This document shows positions 1-7,252 of a stretch of 19,809 nucleotides of DNA, one piece after another. A model generated the notes under the pieces. It ran no database searches. It had not been told where the DNA came from and saw only the letters and a program-made list of their open reading frames with translations. How positions within the stretch are numbered: position 1 is the stretch's first letter; each line of letters begins with the position of its first letter. The DNA comes from JAKQHY01 sp034429475 (lineage in GTDB: Bacteria; Chloroflexota; Anaerolineae; B4-G1; SLSP01). Made by a program: the position numbers and the translations under genes. The stretch is taken from assembly GCA_034429475.1 (NCBI GenBank), contig DAOUGD010000291.1, positions 1 to 19,809 on the forward strand. Direction: 5' to 3'.

Positions 1-1
1 C

Positions 2-1318
2 CCTCCCCCTCCCCCGTCTACCGTCTACCGTCTACCGTCTACCGTCACCTTCCACGCCGGTACGCAAATGAAAGATGGAGACCTCGTCACTTCCGGCGGG
101 CGCGTCCTCGCCGTCGTCGGTGTCGCTCCCAACCTTCCCGAAGCGCGCGCGCGCGCCTACGAAGCTGTCGCGCAGATTCACTTTGAGGGGATGCAGTATC
201 GGACGGATATTGCGGCAAATGTGCGAATTACGAATTACGAATTACGAATTACGAATGATAACTCGCAACCCACAACCCACAACCCGCAACCCGCATCCAA
301 AATCCAAAACGCTTATGCGGCCTCCGGCGTGAACATTGACGCGAAGATGGCCGCATTCCAACGGATGCGCGCGGCGGTGCAGAGCACGTACACCCCAGCG
401 GTGCTCGGCGGGATTGGGGCGTTCGGCGGGCAGATCGCGCTGGATGACGTGTGCTTGCGCGACGCGGTGCTGGTCGCCTCCACGGATGGCGTCGGCACCA
501 AGACGCTGCTCGCCGAGGCGCTGGGCCGTTACGACACCGTCGGCCACGACATCGTCAACCACTGCGTCAACGACGTGCTGGTGCAGGGCGCGCGCCCGCT
601 GTTCTTCCTGGATTACATCGCCTCCAGCAAGCTCGAACCGGACGTGATTGTGAGCGTGGTGAGCGGCTGCGCGGCGGCGTGCCGCGCGGTGGGCTGTGTG
701 CTCATCGGCGGGGAGACCGCCGAGATGCCGGGCGTCTACCAGGCAGGGTCGTTTGACCTGGTCGGCACGCTCGTCGGCTGGGCGCCGCGCGAGGAGCTGA
801 TTGACGGGCGCGACGTGCGTCCCGGCGACGTATGCCTGGGCTTGCCGTCGTCAGGCTTGCACACCAACGGCTACTCACTGGCGCGGCGCGTCCTGGGCGA
901 TTTGGGATGGGACACCGTGCTGCCGGAACTGGGCTGCTCCGTGGGCGAGGCGCTGCTCGCGCCGCATCGAGCGTACCTGGCGGAGTTCGACGCGCTGGTA
1001 CACGCGGGCGTGCGCATCAAAGCGATGGCGCACATCACCGGCGGCGGCTTCCCCGACAACTTGCCGCGCGTTCTGCCGGACGGCGTCGGCGCGCGGCTGG
1101 ATCGCAGCGCGTGGCAAGTCCCGCCCATCTTCCGCCTAATTCAGCAGCGCGGGCAGGTGAGCGACGACGAGATGTACCGCGTCTTCAATATGGGCGTGGG
1201 GATGGTGGTGATCGTGTCGCCGGAGGATGTAGATATCGCGCTGATGGCAGTAAAGGAGGCGACGGTCATTGGGCAAACGGTCGCATGGGTTGAGAAAGAA
1301 ACCAGGGTACAGATGTAA
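2..1318 (+). CDS. purD-purM: PurD-PurM fusion, 5'-truncated (GAR synthetase C-terminus joined to AIR synthetase)
   Basis: One open frame runs from the left edge to the TAA at 1318. The first part (FHAGTQMKDGDLVTSGGRVL, then AYEAVAQIHFEGMQYRTDI, to about 220) is the conserved C-terminal part of PurD, which ligates glycine to phosphoribosylamine. From about 313 (YAASGVNIDAKMAAF) to the end it is a complete PurM, which cyclises FGAM to AIR with ATP. PurM landmarks are TDGVGTK, CVNDVLVQGARPLFFLDY, GGETAEMPGVY, SSGLHTNGYSL, HITGGGFPDNLPR and MYRVFNMGVGM. No stop and no convincing start separates the halves. The junction (224-305) and a PurD loop (1-49) are made of 7-nt repeats that stay in frame. 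GARS-AIRS fusions are normal in eukaryotes (yeast ADE5,7) but unusual in bacteria. The start lies outside the window. Product identity is certain; whether it acts as one polypeptide is inferred. Confidence 0.93.
   Translation, partial: PPPPPSTVYRLPSTVTFHAGTQMKDGDLVTSGGRVLAVVGVAPNLPEARARAYEAVAQIHFEGMQYRTDIAANVRITNYELRITNDNSQPTTHNPQPASKIQNAYAASGVNIDAKMAAFQRMRAAVQSTYTPAVLGGIGAFGGQIALDDVCLRDAVLVASTDGVGTKTLLAEALGRYDTVGHDIVNHCVNDVLVQGARPLFFLDYIASSKLEPDVIVSVVSGCAAACRAVGCVLIGGETAEMPGVYQAGSFDLVGTLVGWAPREELIDGRDVRPGDVCLGLPSSGLHTNGYSLARRVLGDLGWDTVLPELGCSVGEALLAPHRAYLAEFDALVHAGVRIKAMAHITGGGFPDNLPRVLPDGVGARLDRSAWQVPPIFRLIQQRGQVSDDEMYRVFNMGVGMVVIVSPEDVDIALMAVKEATVIGQTVAWVEKETRVQM
15..49 (+). repeat. Heptamer array (CGTCTAC) inside the PurD coding region
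   Basis: Four exact tandem copies of CGTCTAC (15-42) are followed by a degenerate fifth (CGTCACC, 43-49). A C-rich stretch precedes them to the window edge. The array is in frame and reads PSTVYRLPSTV. It sits just before the conserved FHAGT motif, where PurD proteins normally have a short variable loop. The 5' boundary is not visible. Confidence 0.85.
224..305 (+). repeat. Double heptamer array at the PurD/PurM junction
   Basis: Four copies of CGAATTA plus one variant fill 224-258. After a 5-nt spacer, six related 7-nt words follow: CGCAACC, CACAACC twice, CGCAACC, CGCATCC and AAAATCC (264-305). The whole block is open in the gene's frame and encodes a linker rich in N, T, Q and P (RITNYELRITNDNSQPTTHN...). 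It occupies the place where PurD would normally end and PurM begin. Confidence 0.88.
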
Positions 1319-1356
1319 GATAAATCTGTAGTTACCCTTATCTATCAGGAGACTTC

Positions 1357-2976
1357 ATGTCAATTACAAAACCATTCAATCTCTTTTTTGCTTTTCTGTT
1401 CACAGTCTTCATTACAGCAGGACACCCTGTAATAGATGTGACCGCCCAGGCGGCCAATAGCCTGGGAGTTAGACCTGCGCTACGATCACTGCGCTACGAC
1501 CAGCCGCCGACGCAATACAGTCCCAGCGACTCGCTGCTGATGGCTCCAAAGTATGCCTGGCATACCTTCTACGGCGGATACGACTGGGATGGCGCCAATG
1601 CGCTGGCCGTGGACAACGATGGAAACGTGTACATGGCCGGATACAGTCGGTTCCTCTGGCAAGGCGACGGCAAAATCAACCCACTGCACCCGCACAGCGG
1701 CGGCAGCGCCGATATGGTCATAGTGAAGTTAGACAGCGTAGGCACCTACCAGTGGCACACCTTCTATGGGGGAGCGGCCAAGGCCAGGGCCATGGCCGTG
1801 GATGACAGCGGGAATGTCTATATAGCCGGGGAAAGCTATAACACCTGGCAAGGGGACGGAAATATTGACTCTCTGCATTCCCATAGCGGTGGGACTGCCG
1901 ATATTGTCGTCTTAAAATTGAACAGTGCGGGAAATTATCAATGGCATACCTTCTATGGCGCGTCCAACGATTGGAATGGCGTCACAGCCATGACGCTGGA
2001 CGCCAGCGGGAACGTATACGTGAGCGGATATAACGTGTATACCTGGCAAGGGGATAATGCGGCCAATCCGTTGCACCCCCACAGCAGCAATAGTTTTCAC
2101 GAGGACATGGTCATCTTGAAGTTGGACAGTGCGGGAAGCTATCAGTGGCATACCTTCTATGGCGCCCCTTACTACTCAGACATGGGCCGGGCCCTGGCAG
2201 CGGATAATGACGGGAATGTGTACGTGGCCGGGCAAAGTGCTCTCACCTGGCAAGGAAGTGAGAACGGCAACCCGCTGCATCCCCACAATGGGGGGATGAA
2301 TATGGTCATCGTAAAATTGAGCGGCGCAGGCGACTACCAGTGGCATACTTTCTACGGAGGAGTTGACAGTTGGAATGTAGCCACGGCTTTGGCTGTAGAT
2401 GGAAGCGGGAATGTGTATGCGGCCGGACATAGCGATGTCACCTGGCAAGGGGATGGCAACACCAATCCACTACACCCCTATAGTGGCAGCGGCATAGATA
2501 TGGGTGTCGTCAAGTTAAACAACACGGGAAACTACCAGTGGCATACCTTCTACGGTGGAAACGACTATGATTATCCCTATGCTCTGGCATTGGATAGCAA
2601 CGGGGATATATATATAGCCGGAGTAAGCTATGCTACCTGGTCAGGGGAGGGCGGCGGCCCGCTCCATCCACATAGCAGCAGCGGCAGTTTGGGCGACATG
2701 GTCATCGCAAAGTTGAGCAGCGCAGGGAACTATCGGTGGCATACCTTCTATGGAGGAAGCGACTATGACGAAGCTCGCGCCCTGACAGTGGATACCAACG
2801 GAAATATTTATGTAGCCGGAGACAGCCGGGCTCCCTGGCAAGGGGACAACAACGCGGCCCCCCTACACCCATACTGCGTCAGCGGCATCGAATTCGACTA
2901 CGACACTGCGATACTGAAACTGGCTAGACCGCTTTCCTACTCAGAACGGATATTTCTCCCTATAATTATAAAATGA
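1357..2976 (+). CDS. Secreted seven-repeat SBBP-type beta-propeller protein
   Basis: 539 aa. The N-terminus is signal-peptide-like (K5, then a hydrophobic stretch to about 21, possible cleavage after VTAQA near 32). Seven repeats of about 65-70 residues follow, each opening with (Q/R/A)WHTFYG(G/A) and containing DxxGN(V/I)Y(V/I/M)AG and a TWQG-x-NPLHPHS loop. The first WHTFYGG is at residues 68-74. This matches the SBBP beta-propeller repeat family and suggests one seven-bladed propeller outside the cytoplasm. The protein ends in RIFLPIIIK, a short hydrophobic tail I associate with exported Chloroflexota proteins. The start has a good ribosome site (AGGAGA, 1347-1352). Base composition is visibly lower in GC than purM and the repeats are similar at DNA level, so recent duplication or transfer is possible. 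Ligand or partner is unknown. Its stop overlaps an ATG (ATGA) in the next gene's frame. Confidence 0.85.
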   Translation: MSITKPFNLFFAFLFTVFITAGHPVIDVTAQAANSLGVRPALRSLRYDQPPTQYSPSDSLLMAPKYAWHTFYGGYDWDGANALAVDNDGNVYMAGYSRFLWQGDGKINPLHPHSGGSADMVIVKLDSVGTYQWHTFYGGAAKARAMAVDDSGNVYIAGESYNTWQGDGNIDSLHSHSGGTADIVVLKLNSAGNYQWHTFYGASNDWNGVTAMTLDASGNVYVSGYNVYTWQGDNAANPLHPHSSNSFHEDMVILKLDSAGSYQWHTFYGAPYYSDMGRALAADNDGNVYVAGQSALTWQGSENGNPLHPHNGGMNMVIVKLSGAGDYQWHTFYGGVDSWNVATALAVDGSGNVYAAGHSDVTWQGDGNTNPLHPYSGSGIDMGVVKLNNTGNYQWHTFYGGNDYDYPYALALDSNGDIYIAGVSYATWSGEGGGPLHPHSSSGSLGDMVIAKLSSAGNYRWHTFYGGSDYDEARALTVDTNGNIYVAGDSRAPWQGDNNAAPLHPYCVSGIEFDYDTAILKLARPLSYSERIFLPIIIK

Positions 2977-3035
2977 GCAAGACAGTCCATGTAGCAAGGG
3001 CAAAGACTCTCAATGGCACAGCAAGTAGATGCAAA

Positions 3036-3890
3036 ATGAATATAAAACTCGTATACCTGTTTCCACGCGTTATTCCTGGATTACTCGTTGCAGGGCTGAT
3101 GATTAGCTGCGCTGCTCCGACGCCGCTCCCCCTCACCCCACCCACCGTCGCGGCGACGCCGATTCCGCATCCCACCGCCACATCGCAACCCTCTGCTACC
3201 CTCACCCCCACCGCGCCGCCAACGGCCACCTTCACGCCCGCCCCGACTGCCACCGCTACCGCCACACCCACCGACACGCCCACGCCCACGCCGGAATTCA
3301 TCCAGACTCAAATATCCACCCTGAATGAACACCTGGGCGAAGAAGTCACCGTCGTCGGCAAGGTGATCACAACGACCAGCTTCTCGCAGGGATTCAAGTT
3401 CACGCTCGACGACGGCTCCGGGCTGGTCACGCTGCTGCTGTGGCACAACGTCTACGACGACTGCTACGCCGCGCCGCAGCTCAACGTCGGCGCGGAGGTG
3501 CGCGCCACCGGCGAGGTTGGCGAATATCAGGGAGAGCTGCAAGTCGCGCCGGCCTTCGGCAGCCAGGTGAAAGTGCTGCAACCCGGCGAGGACTTCGCGC
3601 CGGAGGTCGCCTTCGACGCGCTGGGCGACTACGTGGGGCAAGTCGTCAAAGTCACCGGGGAAATCAGCAACATCTCGCAAGCCGATAAAAGTATCACGCT
3701 CTTTATTTCCGCCGAAACCGAAACGGCGAAAATCTTCATCTGGCGCACCACCCTCGACCGCATCCCCAACGCCGACGCCCTGGAAACTGTCGGAACCCGT
3801 GTGGAAGTGGTCGGTATCGTCCAGGAATATCGCGGCAGCCTGGAAGTTGTGCCTACGCTGCCTTATGATGTGGAAGTGTTAGCGCCATGA
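3036..3890 (+). CDS. Lipoprotein with Pro/Thr linker and two OB-like domains
   Basis: From ATG 3036 the product is 284 aa. The signal sequence ends in a lipobox (LMIS-C, lipidated Cys at residue 25). A low-complexity Pro/Thr/Ala spacer runs to about 3300, then two similar halves follow. The first runs LNEHLGEEVTVVGKV ... FKFTLDDGSGLVTLLLW ... GELQVAP; the second runs LGDYVGQVVKVTGEI ... TETAKIFIW ... GSLEVVP. This pattern resembles the bacterial OB-fold (nucleic-acid-binding, tRNA_anti-like) family, duplicated, although a surface lipoprotein need not bind nucleic acid. An in-frame ATG at 2973 overlaps the stop of the upstream gene and would add 21 residues; I prefer 3036 because it gives a normal signal length, though neither start has a strong ribosome site. 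The tight spacing suggests co-transcription with the propeller gene. Confidence 0.78.
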   Translation: MNIKLVYLFPRVIPGLLVAGLMISCAAPTPLPLTPPTVAATPIPHPTATSQPSATLTPTAPPTATFTPAPTATATATPTDTPTPTPEFIQTQISTLNEHLGEEVTVVGKVITTTSFSQGFKFTLDDGSGLVTLLLWHNVYDDCYAAPQLNVGAEVRATGEVGEYQGELQVAPAFGSQVKVLQPGEDFAPEVAFDALGDYVGQVVKVTGEISNISQADKSITLFISAETETAKIFIWRTTLDRIPNADALETVGTRVEVVGIVQEYRGSLEVVPTLPYDVEVLAP

Positions 3891-3921
3891 CAATTTTGTA
3901 AATGCAACACAGGGGGTAGAA

Positions 3922-4143
3922 ATGGACAAACAACAGGCGCAAGCCTTTCGTACACAGTGGCAAGCCGTCGCCGCCATTGAGAAACGTGAATTACAGCAAG
4001 CCTCTATCGCCGAACGCTGGCGCCAATTTAATGCAATTTTGCAAATGGCAATGGCGCTAGAATTGCAGTTACCTCAAGACGATCCGGCCGAACTTGTTGC
4101 CATACGTCAACGTTGGACACGCTTACAGGAGGCACTTCTGTGA
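3922..4143 (+). CDS. Small hypothetical protein paired with a nucleotidyltransferase
   Basis: 73 aa, mostly predicted helix, rich in Q, A, R and E, with no membrane segment or signal. A good ribosome site (AGGGGG at 3911-3916) precedes the ATG. Its stop overlaps the GTG start of the next gene, so the two are translationally coupled. I do not recognise the family. Its size and position upstream of a nucleotidyltransferase-fold protein fit the partner of a two-gene toxin-antitoxin-like module, but no motif confirms this. Confidence 0.7.
   Translation: MDKQQAQAFRTQWQAVAAIEKRELQQASIAERWRQFNAILQMAMALELQLPQDDPAELVAIRQRWTRLQEALL
4127..4132 (+). promoter_or_regulatory. Ribosome binding site AGGAGG deciding a GTG start
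   Basis: A perfect AGGAGG lies inside the end of the 73-aa gene, 7 nt before the GTG at 4140. It favours that start over an in-frame ATG at 4113 and links translation of the pair. Confidence 0.75.
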
Positions 4144-4715
4144 AACCCGACTTACTATCACTCGCGCCAGCGCTAATGTCTTTGCAACATCTGATTGAAC
4201 AACTTGATGAACAAGGAATCATCATTGGTGGCGTTGCCGTCAGTTTGTTAAGCCGGCCACGTCTAACCGCAGACGTAGATGCTTTGTTGCTCGTTGATAC
4301 TGACGAGCTACCAACTTTGGTCATTACGGCAGAACAAGAAGGGTTGCTGCCGCGCATATCAGATGCGCTGGATTTCGCCCGCCAGCGTCGTGTTCTACTT
4401 TTGCAACACCAGGGAAGCGGTATTAATGTAGATATCTCGCTAGGTCTGCTGCCTTTTGAGATAGAAGCTGTGGAACACAGCAAAATTCATCAGATAGGGT
4501 CTTTAAACTTGCGGTTGCCCATCCCTGAAGACCTGATCATCTTCAAAGCGGTTGCGCATCGCCCCAAAGACCTGCTAGATATTCAAGCACTCATTGATTG
4601 TTACCCTGAACTGGATAGACAATACATTGCTGAGCGAGTTCGTGAATTTGCGCAACTGCTAGAAATGCCCGAATTATGGGATGACATTGCCGCATGGTTG
4701 GAAAGGGTGAAATAA
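4140..4715 (+). CDS. Nucleotidyltransferase-fold protein (AbiEii/DUF6036-like)
   Basis: 191 aa from GTG 4140. The N-terminal half carries the Pol-beta-type nucleotidyltransferase signature: IIIGGVAVSLLSRPRLTADVDALL (GG at 30-31, Asp 45 and 47) and a likely third metal ligand in INVDISLG (Asp 99). The C-terminal segment EDLIIFKAVAHRPKDLLDI resembles the Lys/Arg/Asp-containing helix found in AbiEii-like and related minimal nucleotidyltransferases. Such proteins transfer nucleotides to RNA or protein and often act as toxins or antitoxins in two-gene modules. Substrate cannot be told from sequence. The gene overlaps its upstream partner by 4 nt and its TAA shares one base with the ATG of the kinase gene. 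Confidence 0.75.
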   Translation: MKPDLLSLAPALMSLQHLIEQLDEQGIIIGGVAVSLLSRPRLTADVDALLLVDTDELPTLVITAEQEGLLPRISDALDFARQRRVLLLQHQGSGINVDISLGLLPFEIEAVEHSKIHQIGSLNLRLPIPEDLIIFKAVAHRPKDLLDIQALIDCYPELDRQYIAERVREFAQLLEMPELWDDIAAWLERVK

Positions 4716-5632
4716 TGTCCGATTCAAACTTCGACGTCATCGTGGTCGGCAGCGTAGGGATTGATACGTGCATCTATCTCTACGGGAATGACATTGACTT
4801 CAGCGTGGAGGCCAACTTCACGCAAAACCTGGATTACGTGGGGCAGGCCGGCGGCTTTGCGAGCCGGGGGTACGCGCAGCTCGGCAAACGGACAGCCTTC
4901 ATCGGCCACGTAGGCGACGACTTTGGCGGACGCTTCATCCGCGAGGAGTTCGCGCGCGACGGGATTGATATGACGGGGCTGTTCGTGGACCCGGCGGGCA
5001 CCAGCCGCAGCGTCAACTTTATGTACCGCGACGGGCGGCGCAAGAATTTCTACGATGGCAAGGGCCACATGGAATTGCGCCCCGATGAGCGCATCTGCCA
5101 CGAGATGCTATCGCGGACAAAGCTGGCGCACTTCAACATCCCCAACTGGGCGCGGTATCTGCTGCCCATCGCCAAAGAATACAGCGCGACCATCGCGTGC
5201 GATCTTCAAGACGTGGTGTCGGTGGATGATGGCTACCGACAGGACTTCATCCGGTATGCGGACATCCTGTTCTGCTCGGCGGTCAATCATCCGCCGCACG
5301 TTTTGATTGAGGCGCTCCTCAACCGTGGCCCGGCGCGATTCGTCATCGTGGGAATGGGGGCGCAGGGTTGCGCGCTCGGCTCGCGGGAGGGAACGCGCTA
5401 CTTTCCGCCGGTCCCGATGGACGCGCCCGTGATGGACACCAACGGCGCAGGCGACGGGCTGGCGGTGGGCTTCCTGAGTAGCTTCGTGCTGGATGGCTAC
5501 ATGCCGGAAGAGGCTATTCTGCGCGGGCAGATCGCCGCGCGGCATACCTGCACGCTAAAAGCCTCATCCTCCCACTTAATCACGCCCGCGCAATTGCAGC
5601 AGCATTACGAAAGGCTGCGGACGTCTCGATGA
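4715..5632 (+). CDS. PfkB-family carbohydrate/nucleoside kinase
   Basis: 305 aa from ATG 4715, preceded by a GAAAGGG ribosome site (4701-4707). An in-frame ATG at 4694 lies inside the previous gene. Ribokinase-fold landmarks are FDVIVVGSVGIDT at the N-terminus, GQAGGFASRGYAQLGKRTAFIGHVGDDFGG (sugar-binding GG and signature 1), and DTNGAGDGLAVGF (241-253; signature 2, Asp 247 the catalytic base and GAG the anion hole). The family phosphorylates sugars or nucleosides with ATP in the cytosol. Substrate is not determined. Its position upstream of purN hints at, but does not prove, a nucleoside substrate. A hairpin element follows its stop. Confidence 0.87.
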   Translation: MSDSNFDVIVVGSVGIDTCIYLYGNDIDFSVEANFTQNLDYVGQAGGFASRGYAQLGKRTAFIGHVGDDFGGRFIREEFARDGIDMTGLFVDPAGTSRSVNFMYRDGRRKNFYDGKGHMELRPDERICHEMLSRTKLAHFNIPNWARYLLPIAKEYSATIACDLQDVVSVDDGYRQDFIRYADILFCSAVNHPPHVLIEALLNRGPARFVIVGMGAQGCALGSREGTRYFPPVPMDAPVMDTNGAGDGLAVGFLSSFVLDGYMPEEAILRGQIAARHTCTLKASSSHLITPAQLQQHYERLRTSR

Positions 5633-5640
5633 AATTTTTA

Positions 5641-5707
5641 CCACGAATCTTCACGAATCTACACTAATTTAATTTTCCATTCGTGAAGATTAGTGTGAAT
5701 TCGTGGT
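5641..5707. repeat. Imperfect hairpin of 10-nt words between kinase gene and purN
   Basis: The left arm (5641-5668) is built of near-repeated 10-nt words: CACGAATCTT, CACGAATCTA, CACTAATTTA. The right arm (5680-5707) is its imperfect inverse, about 22 of 28 positions complementary. A T-rich run (5711-5716) follows. It could act as a terminator for the upstream gene, but its word structure resembles the hairpins at 11677-11740 and 16981-17046, so it is listed as a repeat. Confidence 0.75.
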
Positions 5708-5729
5708 TTGTTTTTTAAAGAGGGAAAGC

Positions 5730-6326
5730 ATGCACAATCTCGCAGTGTTAATTTCCGGCAACGGCTCCAATTTACAAGCGATTCTCGATGCGGTGGACAA
5801 CGGCGACTTGCCCGACGCGCGGGTCGCGCTGGTGGTCTCCAATCGCAAGGACGCTTACGGGATGCAGCGCGCGTTCAAACACAGCGTGCCGGTCGTGTAC
5901 TTCCCCAAACTGCCTTACACCAACGCCAACCGCCCCCGCGCCGACTACGACGCCGACCTGGCGCGCATCGTGCAGGGTTTCGGCGTCGAGTGGGTCGTGC
6001 AGGCCGGGTGGATGCACATTTTCACCGACGCCTTCATTCGCCACTTCCCCAACCGCATCGTCAACCTGCACCCCGCTCTGCCGGGGATGTTCCCCGGCGC
6101 GCACGCCATTGAGGAAGGCTACACCGCCTACCAACGCGGGGAAATTGACCACACCGGCGTGATGGTTCACCTGGTTCCCGACGAAGCCGTGGACGCCGGG
6201 CCGGTGATCGCGCAGGTGGAGGTGCCAATTCTGCCGGGGGACAGCCAGGCGGACTTGGAAGCGCGCATCCACGCGGCGGAACACACGCTGCTGGTGAGCG
6301 CGCTGCGCAATTTGATTACCCATTAA
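5730..6326 (+). CDS. purN: Phosphoribosylglycinamide formyltransferase (GART)
   Basis: 198 aa, the usual PurN length. It transfers a formyl group from 10-formyl-THF to GAR, step 3 of purine synthesis, in the cytosol. Motifs are AVLISGNGSNLQAI (GAR phosphate loop), VQAGWMHIF, VNLHPALPGMFPG (catalytic Asn 112 and His 114) and GVMVHLVPDEAVDAGPVIAQ (catalytic Asp 155). The family's LLP is LPG here. The ribosome site GAGGG (5720-5724) supports ATG 5730; the in-frame ATG at 5703 lies in the hairpin and lacks one. Its product feeds the PurL and PurM steps, linking it to the purD-purM fusion upstream. Confidence 0.95.
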   Translation: MHNLAVLISGNGSNLQAILDAVDNGDLPDARVALVVSNRKDAYGMQRAFKHSVPVVYFPKLPYTNANRPRADYDADLARIVQGFGVEWVVQAGWMHIFTDAFIRHFPNRIVNLHPALPGMFPGAHAIEEGYTAYQRGEIDHTGVMVHLVPDEAVDAGPVIAQVEVPILPGDSQADLEARIHAAEHTLLVSALRNLITH

Positions 6327-6341
6327 CGACGCCCCGCCGTC

Positions 6342-7223
6342 TCAAGGACTATCAACGGAGGGATTAGCTTCTGGCTCTCCCAAAATAGTGCTGATAATTA
6401 TTTCCTGCTCATTCCAGCATTGCCGCAACTGATCTATTGTTGGAATTCCACCAAATTTATCGTTAACAGCTTGCCAAAAACCCGTGTCTTCTATGCCAGC
6501 TTCATTGGAGAGTGCGTGAAAAAGCGACTCGACCTCTTTTATATCCTTTGGTTGCTGCAACGCAGCAACTAGATGGGTGATGATGCCCAGAGCAAGACTG
6601 GTAAGAATCCACACCGCCGAAATGTCGCGGATCTCCGCAAATCCAACTCTTGAAACATATATCGGGAAAGTCACCATAGCAATGAAGCCAATGACTATCC
6701 AACTGATCTTCCGAAAGAGAACCAGTTGCTGACTTTTCTTTCGCAAACTTTCCAGTTTTGGCTTTATCCGTTGAAACTCTTTATATGCCTCAAGCCGATC
6801 AGCAGATGCTCGGATGAGGCTTTGCGTCGAAATAGCCTCCAGACACTCCTTGCAACGCTCAAACTGCTCTACAGTCATGAGGGTTTTACTCTTATCCGCA
6901 ACATTCAAGAGTTTACGCCAAAGAAGGATGACCTCTTCTTTTTCTTTTTGGTCTTCAAATGAATCAGGGATCACGCCATAGCAGTCAAGACTAAACAGAA
7001 TAAGTTGCGATTCTACGAAGGCACGCTCAGGGAAAACAGAGGCATTATGGACAAGCACATTGGATTCTTCCTGGGCCGAAGCCAACATTTTCTTCCGATG
7101 TTCAAAAAGCATCGCTTGGCGAACGGCTTCGTCGTATTCCTGTTGGGCACGCTCAACTTCAGCACGAGCGAGCTGTTGCTGTTGCAGAAAGTCTATTGAT
7201 ACAAACAAAAAACCAGGATCCAT
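6342..7223 (-). CDS. Hypothetical coiled-coil protein with two membrane segments
   Basis: 293 aa, not recognised. Residues 15-55 are strongly helical and charged (QQQQLARAEVERAQQEYDEA), probably coiled coil. A second charged helical region covers about 135-168. Two hydrophobic segments follow at about 173-190 (ISWIVIGFIAMVTFPIYV) and 203-222 (AVWILTSLALGIITHLVAAL), then a soluble tail. No signal peptide or catalytic motif was found. Its base composition is clearly more AT-rich than its neighbours, suggesting recent acquisition. It lies 29 nt downstream of the RDD gene on the same strand, so may be co-transcribed, and it converges with purN. Confidence 0.7.
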   Translation of the reverse strand: MDPGFLFVSIDFLQQQQLARAEVERAQQEYDEAVRQAMLFEHRKKMLASAQEESNVLVHNASVFPERAFVESQLILFSLDCYGVIPDSFEDQKEKEEVILLWRKLLNVADKSKTLMTVEQFERCKECLEAISTQSLIRASADRLEAYKEFQRIKPKLESLRKKSQQLVLFRKISWIVIGFIAMVTFPIYVSRVGFAEIRDISAVWILTSLALGIITHLVAALQQPKDIKEVESLFHALSNEAGIEDTGFWQAVNDKFGGIPTIDQLRQCWNEQEIIISTILGEPEANPSVDSP

Positions 7224-7252
7224 AAGGTTATAATCTCTAACTTTGCCCTTAA

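Noticed and set aside
15..49. Possible CRISPR or tandem repeat array with spacers
   Set aside because: The 7-nt units are directly adjacent with no spacers, and no cas genes are present.
2961..2966. TATAAT possibly serving the OB-domain lipoprotein gene
   Set aside because: No -35-like hexamer lies at a proper distance, and it falls in AT-rich codons at the end of the propeller gene.
5641..5720. Classic intrinsic terminator after the PfkB-family kinase gene
   Set aside because: The stem is AT-rich and imperfect and the T-run is short. Its word structure fits the repeat family better, although termination is not excluded.
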